NCBI RefSeq assembly: GCF_000143415.4
Contig: NW_003314318.1
Coordinates: 5,676 to 69,675, forward strand
DNA from: Selaginella moellendorffii
Lineage: Eukaryota > Streptophyta > Lycopodiopsida > Selaginellales > Selaginellaceae
DNA: 64,000 nucleotides
Direction of reading: 5' to 3'
Shown in pieces: positions 45,589 to 58,491 of this stretch; positions within the stretch are counted from its first letter, which is position 1, and each line of letters opens with the position of its first letter. Both the position numbers and the translations under genes were made by a program. The notes beneath the pieces are model-generated. The model was given only the letters and a program-made list of their open reading frames with translations, was not told the DNA's origin and searched no databases.

Positions 45589-48464
45589 ATGGCTTCTGTG
45601 AAGAAGCTGATCAACGACGCCAATGGTAAGTCGAGCGAGAGAAAAAGGAAAAGGAAGAGCCCAATGGGGTGAATTGAGTGTGACACAGATGTGGTGACCG
45701 AATGCATCGAGGGATTGGTAGAAACTTACCCAGGTCTCCAGTACCTTGACGGCTTTCCAGAGGTGACTTTTATTCCATATCCATTGAGCTTCTTGGATGA
45801 TCGTCTCCTTTTCACTTGTGATAGGTGAAAGTGGTCATCCGAGCTGATGTTTCGAGGGGCACCTATGACAAAGTCGCGTTGCTATCAGGTTCTTAAGCTT
45901 GCTGCGTGATTGCTGGGTGACTGACTCGATAGTTTTTGATCGTCCCATCCAGGTGGTGGAAGCGGGCATGAGCCTGCTCATGCCGGATACGTTGGCCCTG
46001 GTATGCTAACAGCGGCTGTGTGTGGAGATGTCTTTGCCTCTCCATCAGTGAATGCCATACTTGCTGTGAGTGGAATTCAAGATGAGTTTGGTCCGTGTTC
46101 TTGAGGAATAACATGTTTCGTTTGCTGAGCTCAGGGAATAAGATCCGTGACTGGACCGAAAGGTTGTCTTCTTATAGTGAAGGTAGTAAAGTGTAGGTAA
46201 TCTTGGACTGGATAAGCTCTTACATTGTATTTCACTCCAGAATTATACCGGCGACCGGCTGAATTTTGGACTGGCAGCCGAGCAAGCTAAGGCAGAGGGA
46301 TTCAAAGTGGAGGTAGCGAAATAGATATGCTGGAAACATTGTGCTGACTTAAAGTTCTCTCAGATGGTAATTGTTGGAGACGACTGTGCCATACAAACTC
46401 CTCGTGGAGTTGCGGGACGCCGGGGGCTTGCTGGAACCATTTTTGTTCACAAGGTGATATCTAAACTTCCATCGCAATAACGTAAAACTGCTTGATTCTC
46501 TCAGGTCGCAGGTGCTGCTGCGGATGCTGGCCTGAATTTGGATGAAGTAAAAGCCGAAGCCAAGCGAGTGGCCCAGCTTGTGGGAACCATGGGTGTTGCG
46601 CTGTCAGTGTGCACACTTCCGGGTCAGGGTCCGTCAGATCGTCTTGGTCCCGGTAAAATGGAGCTCGGACTCGGCATCGTAAGTACTCTATGTTTAGCAC
46701 CCGGGGAAGAAAGCTGAATGTTTTCTGCTTTATATATAGCACGGAGAGCCTGGAGCCGCGATGGCTGATATACAGCCTGTGGATGTCGTGGTCTCACACG
46801 TTCTGAAGCGGATTCTTAGCGCTGTAAGAACAACTGGTGATCACGTCTCGCAGAAACTAAGACCTGACTTTCTACGTTGTCCAGGAATGCATCCCGGTTA
46901 AGCGTGGAAGCAGGGTCGCGTTGATGGTGAATGGGTACTTATCGTGATTAAGTTTTGGAATGCTGTTGAGACTGAGATATGTTTGCTGGAGCAGTCTTGG
47001 AGCGACTCCTTTGATGGAACTGATGATTGCGGCAGGCAAGGCAGTCGCACAGCTCCAATTGGACTATGGTGTCGCTGTTGCTCGTGTCTATACTGGCTGC
47101 TTCATGACAGCGCTTGACATGGCGGGTATTCTTCTTTTCTTGAATAGCGGTTCCAAGTTCAGAATCTAATTTCCTGCTTCAGGAATGTCAATATCCATCT
47201 TAAAGGTGGATGATACGATTCTACCAAGATTGGATGCTCCAACAAAGGCCCCCTCATGGCCTGTTGGTGTTTCTGGTGAGACCATATCGCACCCTGCTGA
47301 AATCTCACTTTGCTTTTCATTTTCTTTTAGGACCACGACCTCCAACAACAATACCCGTCCCACTCCCTCCTGCTCCTGCAAACAATGAAACAGTAAGGAA
47401 AAACTCTATATCATGCACTGTCGCTCCTAATTTTTTCATACTTTGGTTTAGACAGCTTCACGACCACCAGAGCTTACTGGGCCTGGGAAATTGTTGGAAG
47501 CTGCTATCGAGGCTGGTGCTGAGGCAATCATAAAAATAAAGGACTCTTTGAATGACTGGGACAGCAAAGTAGGGGATGGAGACTGTGGCACAACGGTAAG
47601 CATTGGGATTCATAGCTATCTATCGTATAAACTTTGTTCGTGCTTGTAGATGTGGAAAGGAGCCAATGCCGTACTCGAAGATCTGCGGAAGTGGTACGTC
47701 AGAACGCACGATGTCCTTGTCTTGTTGCTGATCCCTTTGTGCTTGCAGCTACCCCCTCAATGATACCGCTGCTACAATCAATGAGCTAGGCGGGACTATA
47801 AGGAGAGTGATGGGTGGCACTAGCGGTGTTCTGTGAGTTCTAAAATTACATGGAATCTATCACGTCTCATGCCTATTGTTGCAGGTATGACATATTCTCC
47901 AAGGCAGCGTATGTAAAGTTGAAGGACAACGCAGACCAGCCATTGACTGCCAAATGCTGTGAGTTTCTTCTCGCTGATGTATGTGTTTACTCAAATGCAA
48001 ACACGCTTTCGTTGTTTCAGGGAGCGATGCTCTTGATGCTGCCGTTACCGCTGTGAGTACGTACGGCGGAGCTTCGGCAGGACACAGAACAATGCTTGAT
48101 GCATTGCTGCCTGCAGCAGCAGTTCTAAGAGAGGTTTGCAAAGTTATGCGTTTTACTGGCAGCTTGCGAAACAAACTCGTTTGCGCAGAAAGTGGATGCT
48201 GGAGAAGATCCCGTGAAAGCATTCGTGGCTGCGGCCGAGGCAGCTCAAGCTGGAGCTGAGTCTACGAAAGACATGCAAGCCCAGGTGAAGTTTCTCCTAT
48301 GAAAGGAGATACTAACTTAGCTACTTGGCTGGCAGGCTGGGAGATCGAGCTATATCTCCCCCGATCTCCTCACGGCGGTGCCGGATCCGGGAGCGATGGC
48401 GGTGGCTGCGTGGTTTGGAGCAGCAGCGGACGCAGTGTCTCTCAACGCTGCGGTTGCGACGTAA
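45589..48464 (+). CDS. DAK: Dihydroxyacetone kinase (DhaK-DhaL fusion)
   Basis: Twenty small exons from 45589 to 48464, all GT-AG, join in frame to 591 residues. The enzyme phosphorylates dihydroxyacetone (and often glyceraldehyde) with ATP in the cytosol. The N-terminal DhaK domain has [19 protein letters not shown] and the GIHGEPG segment with the histidine that binds substrate covalently. A proline-rich linker (about residues 340-365) leads to the C-terminal DhaL domain, with the magnesium-binding aspartates in [12 protein letters not shown] and a conserved [14 protein letters not shown] segment. Both halves are complete, so the protein should be active alone. The same family can show FMN cyclase activity in animals, which cannot be judged here. 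Confidence 0.95.
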
Positions 48465-48704
48465 TTTTGTAAGCGAAGAAGCGCATTTGAGTTTTTGCAG
48501 TTGCTACTTCCGGCTAATGTAGGTGAGCTCAAGATCATCGCAGCTCGATCGAAAGAAAAAAAAAGAAAAGAACCATAGACAAAAGAGACAAGGTGATACA
48601 ACAACGATCTATATTAGCGTTATAAAGGAAAGAAATAAAACTTGAGATAGTATGAAATCTTCTTCGAGCGAGAACTAGGAGAACTAGGCATAGGTTTCTC
48701 TTCA

Positions 48705-50493
48705 ATGCTGCTCGCTGCCACTCGGTTTGATGGTCACTCGCTCTTGGGTTTGGAGGATTCTAGCTATGGAGCTTCGATTCGTCACAGAAAGGCGCGGGGG
48801 ATTAGAATTGTGGCCGCTTGCACGCCTCCTTACAAAGTTCTTATCACTGGCGCTAGCAAAGGTATAGAAAGTTCTTATCCATCGGAAAAAGAGATGATTT
48901 CTCGAGTGTTTGTGATTGAAGGGATTGGAATGGCGCTGGCGGAGGAGTTTCTTAGATCCGGAGACAATGTGATGATCTGCTCGAGACGAGGTAAAGTCTG
49001 TTCTAGCAAGATTGTAAGTTACTATACTCCATGTCTAGAGGAACACGTAAATGCGGCTCTACAAAGCTTGAGCAGCGAATTTGGCAGCCAGCGCTCTTGG
49101 GTAGAATCAAAACTCAACGTTGGAGGTTCTTGCTTGTTTATCTCGATTGACTTGCGAAAGTTTTTTTTTATTCTTCTTCTTTGCTTGCTTACGAGGGATG
49201 GAGATTTTGCACAGGGAAAAGCGTGCGATGTGAGGGACCCCAAGAGCATCCGGGAGATGGTAGAGTTTGCGAGGGACACGTTTGGAAAAGTCGACATTTG
49301 GGTGAGAAAGTCAAGCTCAAGTTTCTAGGATCACATTTTTACTCCTCATGAAATTGGAATTTGTATAGTCTAGAGATTCTAACTTTGTTTCGTCAGATCA
49401 ACAACGCTGGCTCCAATGGCTACACGTATAAGCCACTCGTTGAAACCAGCGACGAGGTGATCATGTGAGCTTCTCCTTTTTCTTTCTTCTTCTTCTTTTG
49501 CTTTTCACTTTCTTCTGGAATCTAATCCGAGCATGCAAGGGAGATCGTCGAGACGAATCTGATCGGTGTCATGCTGTGCTGCCGAGAGGTGTGTTTTGAT
49601 CAATCCACGCAACTTCGTCATTCGCTGTTTGATTTTTTTCCGCTGGAAAAGCTTGCTCCAGGCAATCAAGCTGATGAGAGACCAAGGATCGGAGGGACAT
49701 ATTTTCAACATGGATGGTGCTGGTGCTGATGGACGTCCCACGCCAAGGTTTTAAAAAATTTCATGCTTCTTTTCCTCTATACTCTTTACAAGAATTAAAA
49801 GCACGAGTCATTGTTTTACAGATTTGCAGCATACGGAGCAACCAAACGCAGCATCACGCAATTCACAAAGACTTTACAGGCACCAAAGTCTTAGAATTTT
49901 TTTTAAAAAAATATTAAAAAATTGAATTTTTGGATTTCAGGCAGAACTCTCCATGCAAGGCGTGAAGAACGTCTTCGTGCACAATCTCTCGGTATTAAAT
50001 CTCTCGTTTTGTTTCTATTCCTTATAGTTTTTCTTTATCGTTTTTCCCTCGATATTTCAGCCAGGCATGGTGACAACCGATCTCCTAATGTCGGGAACTG
50101 ACACAAAACAGGTTTTTGGGTTCTTCCCTCTTTTCTTCCAAAGATTTTTCTATGCTTTTGTCTCGCAGGCCAAATTCTTTATCAACGCGCTGGCAGAACC
50201 TCCCGCAGTGGTAAGCAACATGAGAACGTGTGAAACTATTTCTAACTTCCAAGTATTTCAAGGCTGCCGCGTTCTTAGTTCCTCGAATCCGGAGCGTCGT
50301 CGCCGAGAAGAATCCAAAGAGCACGTACATTCGATTTCTCACGGGCGTCAAGGCCTACTCTCAAATTCTCAAAGTAAGATCGACCCACCCTTCTCCCATA
50401 TTCGCTAAGAATTTTGGTAAGAAATCGATGCTTTTCTCGCAGAGGATTCTCTTCAAATCAAGGAAAGATCGCTTCGTCCGGGAAGAAGACTAG
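48705..50493 (+). CDS. NOL: Chlorophyll b reductase, NOL type
   Basis: Thirteen exons (48705-48861, 48922-48990, 49039-49100, 49215-49301, 49397-49464, 49540-49588, 49662-49747, 49822-49879, 49941-49991, 50061-50111, 50169-50210, 50263-50373, 50443-50493) give 313 residues. NOL reduces chlorophyll b to 7-hydroxymethyl chlorophyll a at the thylakoid, opening light-harvesting complex breakdown. It is a short-chain dehydrogenase with TGASKGIG for cofactor binding, INNAGSN, and the YGATK catalytic pair. The NOL/NYC1-specific stretches HNLSPGMVTTDLLMSG and TYIRFLTGVKAYSQI are present. The first roughly 45 residues look like a plastid transit peptide. The intron 49880-49940 starts with GC instead of GT. 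Confidence 0.95.
49880..49940 (+). other. GC-AG intron in NOL gene
   Basis: The exon ends in cag and the intron starts gcacc and ends ttcag; family conservation (KTLQAELSMQ) fixes the joint exactly. No GT donor nearby would keep the frame. Confidence 0.8.
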
Positions 50494-50847
50494 CGAAGAT
50501 TCCATTTTCAAAAGTGGAATATCCTGGCGCGCTTTTCCAGCCGTCCGACCGGGCCACGTGTCGGCATTTTGACCGGCGACGTGCCGGAGCTCGGTGCTTC
50601 GTTTTCTAGGGCTCTTGCAGCGCGCGGGGGAAATGGAGGCTTTTTGGATTCTTGCTGTGGGAAATCCAAACCAAGATCGCGCGCTTTCGTGATCTCCAAG
50701 CTCCAGGGCCTTGGTGGCAGGAATTCTGGATTCGCTTGCGGGCGAAGGCGGCCAGGGATCGCTCTGGTTCCTTCGTCGGCACGGATGTAGCGGAGCTGGA
50801 AGGGATTTCGTGCATGTCAAGGCTAGGGATCCAAGATTTCCTCTCCG

Positions 50848-52484
50848 ATGGCGCAGGCCGACGGCAATCTTGCCGCTCCGCTCGTTCTCTGCGATCAGGT
50901 AAGCCAGGAATCACCCGGGGATCGAAGCTCCGAGGCGAATCGGTCGTCTTCTCCCGGTGATTATCGGCAGAGGTTCCCCAATTCCGATGAGGAGATACAG
51001 CAATTCAAGGCGAGCTTGTTCTGGCTGGGACTGGATCAATCCACGGCTCCGCGGATGATCTGCTCCTGGGTTCTCTTCTTCCTCATGACACTGCTCGTGC
51101 CGCTGCTCAATGCGCTTCTGGTTTATTGCCGCCACTGTGACGAAGACCACAAGCACCCGTATCAGGGAATAGTGGAGATTTCGGAATCAGCGCTCGCGAT
51201 GGTCTCGTTCCTTTGCGTGTCTCACATCTTCTCGGTTTATGGGCTTCACAAGCTTCTTCTCTTCGACTATATCGCGAGAGACTCCACCGAAGTACAAGTG
51301 GGCTACAAAAAAGAGCTCCATGTAAGTTCGTGAAGTTCTTTCTTTCTTTTTTGCGCTTTCAATGGTGATGCTGACAAGGAGCCTTTTCTTTCTTTCTTTT
51401 TTTTTTTTTGATACTTTTCTTCGCAGAGCGCCTTTCGTGTTCTAGCAATGATCCTCTTCCCGAGTTTTCTAGTGGCACTCGTCCACAAACTTTGGTGGTT
51501 TTATTACGTGTCGGTGAACCTTCCACGGGTCTCCGAGAGCTCGCTGATAAATGCGGTAATGTGCGTATCAGTGATGGCAGCATGGCTCTACAAGACAACG
51601 ATCTTTCTTTTCGTCTGCGTCCTGTTCCGGTTACTATGCTCGCTCCAGATCCTTCGCCTCCAGAGCTACAACAAGCTTCTTGAGGAGACGCCGGACGTCT
51701 CCGTTATTCTTTCGGAACACATGAGAATTCGAGACCAGCTCCTTATAATCAGCCATCGGTTCCGGGTTTTCATGGTATCCTCTTTACTGACCATCACTTT
51801 CAGCCAATTCGTTTCGCTATTTATGCTCACCACCTCTCGCGGTTCTGTTAATTTCTTCAGAGCTGGCGACTTAGCGGTAAACTTTTCTCATTTTCTTGTT
51901 TTTTTTTTCTGTTGAAGCAAGCAGTGCTAACTTCCTGTCTCAAACTCTTTGGCAGGTTTGCTCAGCAGTACAGCTTACTGGATTTGTTGTCTGCCTGAAT
52001 GGAGCCGCAAGGATAACTCACAGAGCTCAGAGGATAGTTGCTATAGTCAGTCAGTGGCACGCAGTAGCAACTTGCGGAACGTACGCAGTGGCCATGCCTT
52101 CGTGCGACGCGGACAAGGCCACCGAGCCAGTTGCGAGTGCAGTGGTCGGGCCTGCGCATCCCTTTCTCGCGCGCCTGGAGGCAACGATAGATATATGTTC
52201 TACGCCCAAGGAACCATCAAAGTATGATATTGACTCGTTCCAGAAGCGTCAGGCACTAGGTGACAACGCTTTCCATTCTAGTGCTGGATTTTGGTTTCTT
52301 TGATTCATGCGTGCCTTTGAGCTGATGCTGGCTTTATGTTGATGCAGTAACGTACCTCCAACATTGCAATGCGGGAATCTCTCTTTATGGATTCGTCCTG
52401 GATCGAGGATTCCTGTATGCGATATTTGGATTTGAGCTGTCACTCGTACTGTTCATACTAGGCAACACGATGGGGTTCCACTAA
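50848..52484 (+). CDS. DUF3537 multi-pass membrane protein
   Basis: Four exons (50848-51321, 51427-51876, 51956-52259, 52348-52484) give 454 residues. About seven hydrophobic segments are visible, for example WVLFFLMTLLVPLLNALLV, VLAMILFPSFLVALVHKLWW and FLFVCVLFRLLCSL. The layout and motifs such as FWLGLDQST near the N-terminus match the plant DUF3537 family of unknown function, distantly related to insect gustatory receptor-like proteins. The N-terminus is acidic and has no signal peptide. Its stop is 110 bp from that of the first DUF26 gene on the other strand. The family assignment rests on memory of conserved features. Confidence 0.75.
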
Positions 52485-52594
52485 AGCGACCCATGTACAG
52501 CCGTATATACTATAATCTTCCTGACAAAAGCTCAGGAGGTACGCAGAGAGAGCGAATACTTCACAGTTTTATTGACTTTGGTACAGGATTTCGT

Positions 52595-52972
52595 CTAGAA
52601 GCTGTAGTTCTCGAAACGCAAGTAGCAATCATCAGTGCAGAGGCGAGCACCCACAGCCTGAGGAACGGCGTTTTTTATGGTGTTTCTGGCCTCAACGAGA
52701 CAGTTACCGCAGTTGCCATAGCACTCCGCACGACCGTAAGCGATGTATGGAGCGTCTCCAACGCTGGTGTAGATGAAAGAGTCGCTGCCCGTGTCTTTGA
52801 GGATGTCGAGGAGACGATTCTGATTGGTGGCGTATGGGGTGGAGAAGTCGATCTCTCCGCTGTAGTAGACAACGTTCCTGTCCTCGGTGCAGTGACTCAG
52901 CTCTTGGCCTGCAACCATGGAAACCAGCAGAGCAAGAGCCAACAGACAAGCCAGCGATGTCGAAGAAGCCAT
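52595..52972 (-). CDS. Secreted DUF26 (Gnk2-type) protein 1
   Basis: A single minus-strand exon of 125 residues. The frame is open further upstream, but the ATG at 52972 is followed directly by a signal peptide (SSTSLACLLALALLVSMVAG), so it is preferred. The mature part has six or more cysteines, with CYGNCGNC in place of the usual C-x8-C-x2-C spacing, and ends CYLRFENYSF, the typical close of DUF26 domains. Single-domain members include the mannose-binding antifungal ginkbilobin-2. An apoplastic defence role is likely but inferred. Confidence 0.8.
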   Translation of the reverse strand: MASSTSLACLLALALLVSMVAGQELSHCTEDRNVVYYSGEIDFSTPYATNQNRLLDILKDTGSDSFIYTSVGDAPYIAYGRAECYGNCGNCLVEARNTIKNAVPQAVGARLCTDDCYLRFENYSF

Positions 52973-53538
52973 CGAGAACAAGAGATGAGCTAAGACCAAC
53001 TTGGATGAAACAATATCCTTCAATGGTTTCGGCAGAGCCTTGAGGCCCCTATTTGTACTCGAGGAACTTCTTGCGTGGTGGCTGATTCTCTTACGGCACA
53101 ACTTTGGAGAAGATTTCTTAGGCACGCGGTAAGACATTGTCATCCAGTGACTTGGCATTACTATCTAATTTTGAAACTGTCTGTTATGCTTCAGCTGGCG
53201 TAGATGACGTTGGGAGGAGATCAACAGTGTCCCCTTGACCAGGTTGGTTTGAAGACCGGATCTAATTTGCTATTATTTTGAGTTGAATCACGAGGTTGTT
53301 CTATACTTTCATTGAATGTTGGTATTAACTTCTTCCATTGCAGGCTTTCGTTTAGAAACTGGAAACCAGATACAACGTCGGACTTCTATCACGTCCCAGT
53401 CAGTGGAAGCTGAACAATACACAGGCATGTCCGACGATCATATCCTACCCATGCGAGCTCTCGAGGTACTTGCAAACAGAGGCTCTGTTATTCTCCGCTA
53501 GAGTGTCTATAACTTCTTACCGTGCTGCAGGCTTGCGA

Positions 53539-53922
53539 CTAGTTGAAAAAGCTGTAATTCTCGATGCGCAAGTAGCAGGCATCAGTGCAGAGGCTAGCAC
53601 CCACGGCCCGTGGAGATGTGTTCTTGATGGTGTTCCTGGCCTCAACGAGACAATTACCGCAGTCGCCATAGCACTCGGCAAGACCGTAAGCAACGTATGG
53701 AGCGTCTCCAACGCTGGTGTAGTTGGAAGAGTCGCTGCCCGTGTCTTTGAGGATGTCGAGGAGACGGTTCTGATTGGTGGCGTATGGGGTGGAGAAGTCG
53801 ATCTCCTCGCTCGAGAAGACACCGTCCCTCTCCTCCCTGCAGTGGCTCAGCTGCTGGGTGGCAGCCATGGAAACCAGAGACGCAACAGCGAGCACACAGG
53901 CCAACGAAGTTGAAGAAGACAT
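53539..53922 (-). CDS. Secreted DUF26 (Gnk2-type) protein 2
   Basis: A tandem paralogue of the gene at 52595-52972, same strand, 127 residues from ATG 53922. The signal peptide (SSSTSLACVLAVASLVSMAA) and the block EIDFSTPYATNQNRLLDILK are shared almost unchanged, as is the CYGDCGNC cluster. Differences concentrate in the short exposed stretches (HCREERDGVFSSEE against HCTEDRNVVYYSGE). The close similarity and equal size point to a recent local duplication. Confidence 0.8.
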   Translation of the reverse strand: MSSSTSLACVLAVASLVSMAATQQLSHCREERDGVFSSEEIDFSTPYATNQNRLLDILKDTGSDSSNYTSVGDAPYVAYGLAECYGDCGNCLVEARNTIKNTSPRAVGASLCTDACYLRIENYSFFN

Positions 53923-54102
53923 CCTGGGAGCTGAGATGAAAAGAAGCTTCACACTGGTACGCACAAACCTCGAGTTTCTTACTTATACTCGAAGCTGATC
54001 ATCTTCTTTCTTGTAACGGCACCGAAGGAATTGAAGAAAATGGAGGAGACTTCTTGCATGGTATGCGGTAAGCTTCGCGTGACTGTGAGGAACTAAAGAA
54101 TC

Positions 54103-56094
54103 TCAAAATGGTTTTGCTGGATTTTCACCCTCTATAGAAATAGGAGCAATAGTTTGAAGATTTGCAACGTTGGTATGTAAGTTGGAGAGGAGCACATACG
54201 GCGAAGACTCTACTCTCCCATACGCAAGAGAGTTTCGAGCCGCCCAGCAAGCACGCTCGACGTCTCCCTGGGTTTTGGAAGCTCCTAGAACGATGAGCCA
54301 GCCCTCCTCATCCGGTTGAAAAGGCATGGCTTCCATCAGCTCCTCCGCCACTTCCAGTCTTCCACACCTTGCAACCAAGTCCACCATCACCTCGTACTGC
54401 TCTCCCGTGGGTTCCATCCCGTGATCCTGCGTCATTGCCGCGAAGAACATCCATCCCCGAGATACCAGTCCGGCGTGGCTGCAGCAATTCAGCAAGTTCG
54501 TGAAGGCGACACCGTCGGGATCAATGCCATGGTGCCTCATCAACCGGAACTTCTCCAGGCATTCTCCGTGAAAGCCGTGGTGGGCAAGAGCAACGACCAT
54601 AGCAGTCCAGCCGACGACGTTCCTCTCGAGCATTCCATCGAAAACTTGGCGAGCTTCCATCAGGCTTCCGCACTTGGCATACATGTGGACGAGAGAGTTT
54701 CCCACGGGACCGTCCGGGTGGATCTTGAGCTGAGAGTGTATCGCTCTTCCTTCGTCCAGAGCACCGATGGCAGCACAGGCACCGAGGATCCTATTCAGTG
54801 TCACCGCGTCTGGAACCAAAGCACTCGTCTTCTCCATCTCCTGGAAGAGATCCAGCGCCTCTCTCTCCCGGCCAGCGCTTGCCAGTGCCAGGATCACCGA
54901 GTTCCAGCACTCGACCGTCCGGAAACTCACTCGCTGGAACGCCGCCACCGCGTCGTCCACGGCACCACAGGCCGCGAAGAGACTCACGAGAGCGTTTCCA
55001 ACGCCGGCATTCGCCACGTCCAGCCCGGTGGAAGCAATCCAGCAGCAAACTCTCCTCACATCGGGAAGTAGAAGCAGCAGGGATGGAGCGGCCAGTCTTC
55101 TCAAGGAGCTGAGAAAGGCCGTGAAGAACTTAGCTTGCGGTTTGACGCCCTCGAGGATCATCACTCTCAAAGCAGCGATCCCGGCTCCAGTGTCGCCGTA
55201 CCGGAAGTAAGCTTCGATCATGGTGGCCCAGGCGATGGAATCCTTGCTGCTCATGCCATCAAACATGGACTTTGCATCGATCAAGCTCCCGCAGTTGGCG
55301 TACATCACCATCAACGCAGTCTCCACAACCAAGTTCGTGGCTGCCGGAGAAGAAGAAGAAAGGATCCTGGCATGGATAGTGCGGCCTTGATCCAGAGCTT
55401 GGATCTTAGAACACGCCAGGAGAAGGCTGGAGAGGATAAAGTCGTCGGGTTCCAGACCTTCCAAGTTCATCCGGTGGAAGATCCCAATCGCCCGGGAGTA
55501 GCGCTCGTTGCGAACGTAGCCGGAGATCATGGCAGCCCAGGAGACGAGCGTCTTCTCCTGGATCGAGGAGAAGATGGTGGCGGCGGTCTCCAAATCCCCA
55601 CACTTGGCATACATGTCCACGAGCGCGGTGGAGGTGACAGCATCGAGGCAGTGCTGGTGTTGGATGATCCTGCGATGGATCTCTCGCCCCTGCGCTAGAT
55701 CGCGAAGAACCGAGCAAGCCTTGATGACGCTGGGATAGACGAAGGGATTGGGCGGAGAGACGTCCATGGCGGCGTACAGATGGAGGGCCTCTCTCTCGGC
55801 GCCGGATCGGACGAAGGCGGCGATGAGATTCATCCAGGAGTCGGCATCGGGGGCCCGGATATGATCGAAGACGAGCTGGGCTTCGCGAGGGCGGCGGCAC
55901 TTGCCATACATTTGGATGAGGCGGTTCTGGAGATGGGTGCTGTGGGCGAGGCCGCTGTGGTGGATGTGAGCGTGGATGCGCTTGCCTTGGGAGAGATGGG
56001 CGGCATCGTTGCAAGACCTGAGCAGCGCCGCGAGCTCCTCCTCCTCGTCGCGCAAAAACCCTAGCGGAGGGCATCTGCGCGCCAAAATTTTCAT
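54103..56094 (-). CDS. Pentatricopeptide repeat (PPR) protein
   Basis: Intronless minus-strand frame of 663 residues from ATG 56094. Full-length PLS-type repeats are clear, with repeated GKCGxLxEA-like and MYAKCGD segments (for example ALVDMYAKCGDLETAATIF). The C-terminus reaches an E-like region (VMVDLVARCGRLEVAEELM, SPYVLLSNLH) but has no DYW domain. Such proteins act on RNA in mitochondria or plastids. The first residues (MKILARRCPPLGFLR) are basic and could begin a mitochondrial targeting peptide. Confidence 0.92.
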   Translation of the reverse strand: MKILARRCPPLGFLRDEEEELAALLRSCNDAAHLSQGKRIHAHIHHSGLAHSTHLQNRLIQMYGKCRRPREAQLVFDHIRAPDADSWMNLIAAFVRSGAEREALHLYAAMDVSPPNPFVYPSVIKACSVLRDLAQGREIHRRIIQHQHCLDAVTSTALVDMYAKCGDLETAATIFSSIQEKTLVSWAAMISGYVRNERYSRAIGIFHRMNLEGLEPDDFILSSLLLACSKIQALDQGRTIHARILSSSSPAATNLVVETALMVMYANCGSLIDAKSMFDGMSSKDSIAWATMIEAYFRYGDTGAGIAALRVMILEGVKPQAKFFTAFLSSLRRLAAPSLLLLLPDVRRVCCWIASTGLDVANAGVGNALVSLFAACGAVDDAVAAFQRVSFRTVECWNSVILALASAGREREALDLFQEMEKTSALVPDAVTLNRILGACAAIGALDEGRAIHSQLKIHPDGPVGNSLVHMYAKCGSLMEARQVFDGMLERNVVGWTAMVVALAHHGFHGECLEKFRLMRHHGIDPDGVAFTNLLNCCSHAGLVSRGWMFFAAMTQDHGMEPTGEQYEVMVDLVARCGRLEVAEELMEAMPFQPDEEGWLIVLGASKTQGDVERACWAARNSLAYGRVESSPYVLLSNLHTNVANLQTIAPISIEGENPAKPF

Positions 56095-56127
56095 ATACAA
56101 ACCCTAACCCCTGTATAAACCCCAATT

Positions 56128-56129
56128 AA

Positions 56130-56164
<35 letters not shown>

Positions 56165-56200
56165 CCACACACACAAACACACAAACACAAACACACAGAC
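56128..56200. repeat. (CT)n and (CA)n microsatellite
   Basis: About 17 CT units followed by interrupted CA-rich sequence. It lies between the PPR start and the hexokinase stop, so it falls in the PPR upstream region or the hexokinase 3' UTR. Confidence 0.95.
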
Positions 56201-56229
56201 ATTTTACAGAGAAACTCCATTCTAGTTTC

Positions 56230-58293
<2,064 letters not shown>

Positions 58294-58491
58294 TCGAGCT
58301 AGGCTAAGGTCGCAAATGCCCAGATCGAATCGAGAAAGAGTTTTGAAGTAGTACTTGGTCCTGCCACTCTGCTTGGATTCCCTTACAAAATATCTTTCAT
58401 TGTTTGTACACACGTGGACCAAAGCATATGCTCGTGTGCCTTGGCGAATATGCCTCCACTTGAAATTAGGGCTTTTGGGGGCCAAGGGTTT
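58294..58491. promoter_or_regulatory. Divergent promoter between hexokinase and PrmA-type gene
   Basis: About 200 bp separate the hexokinase start (minus) from the chosen methyltransferase start (plus), so both promoters and 5' UTRs must share it or overlap flanking exons. A tagggctttt motif sits just before the methyltransferase start. Confidence 0.55.

Noticed and set aside
54316-55071. 251-codon frame antisense to the second PPR gene
   Set aside because: Shadow of the minus-strand PPR coding sequence without domain content.
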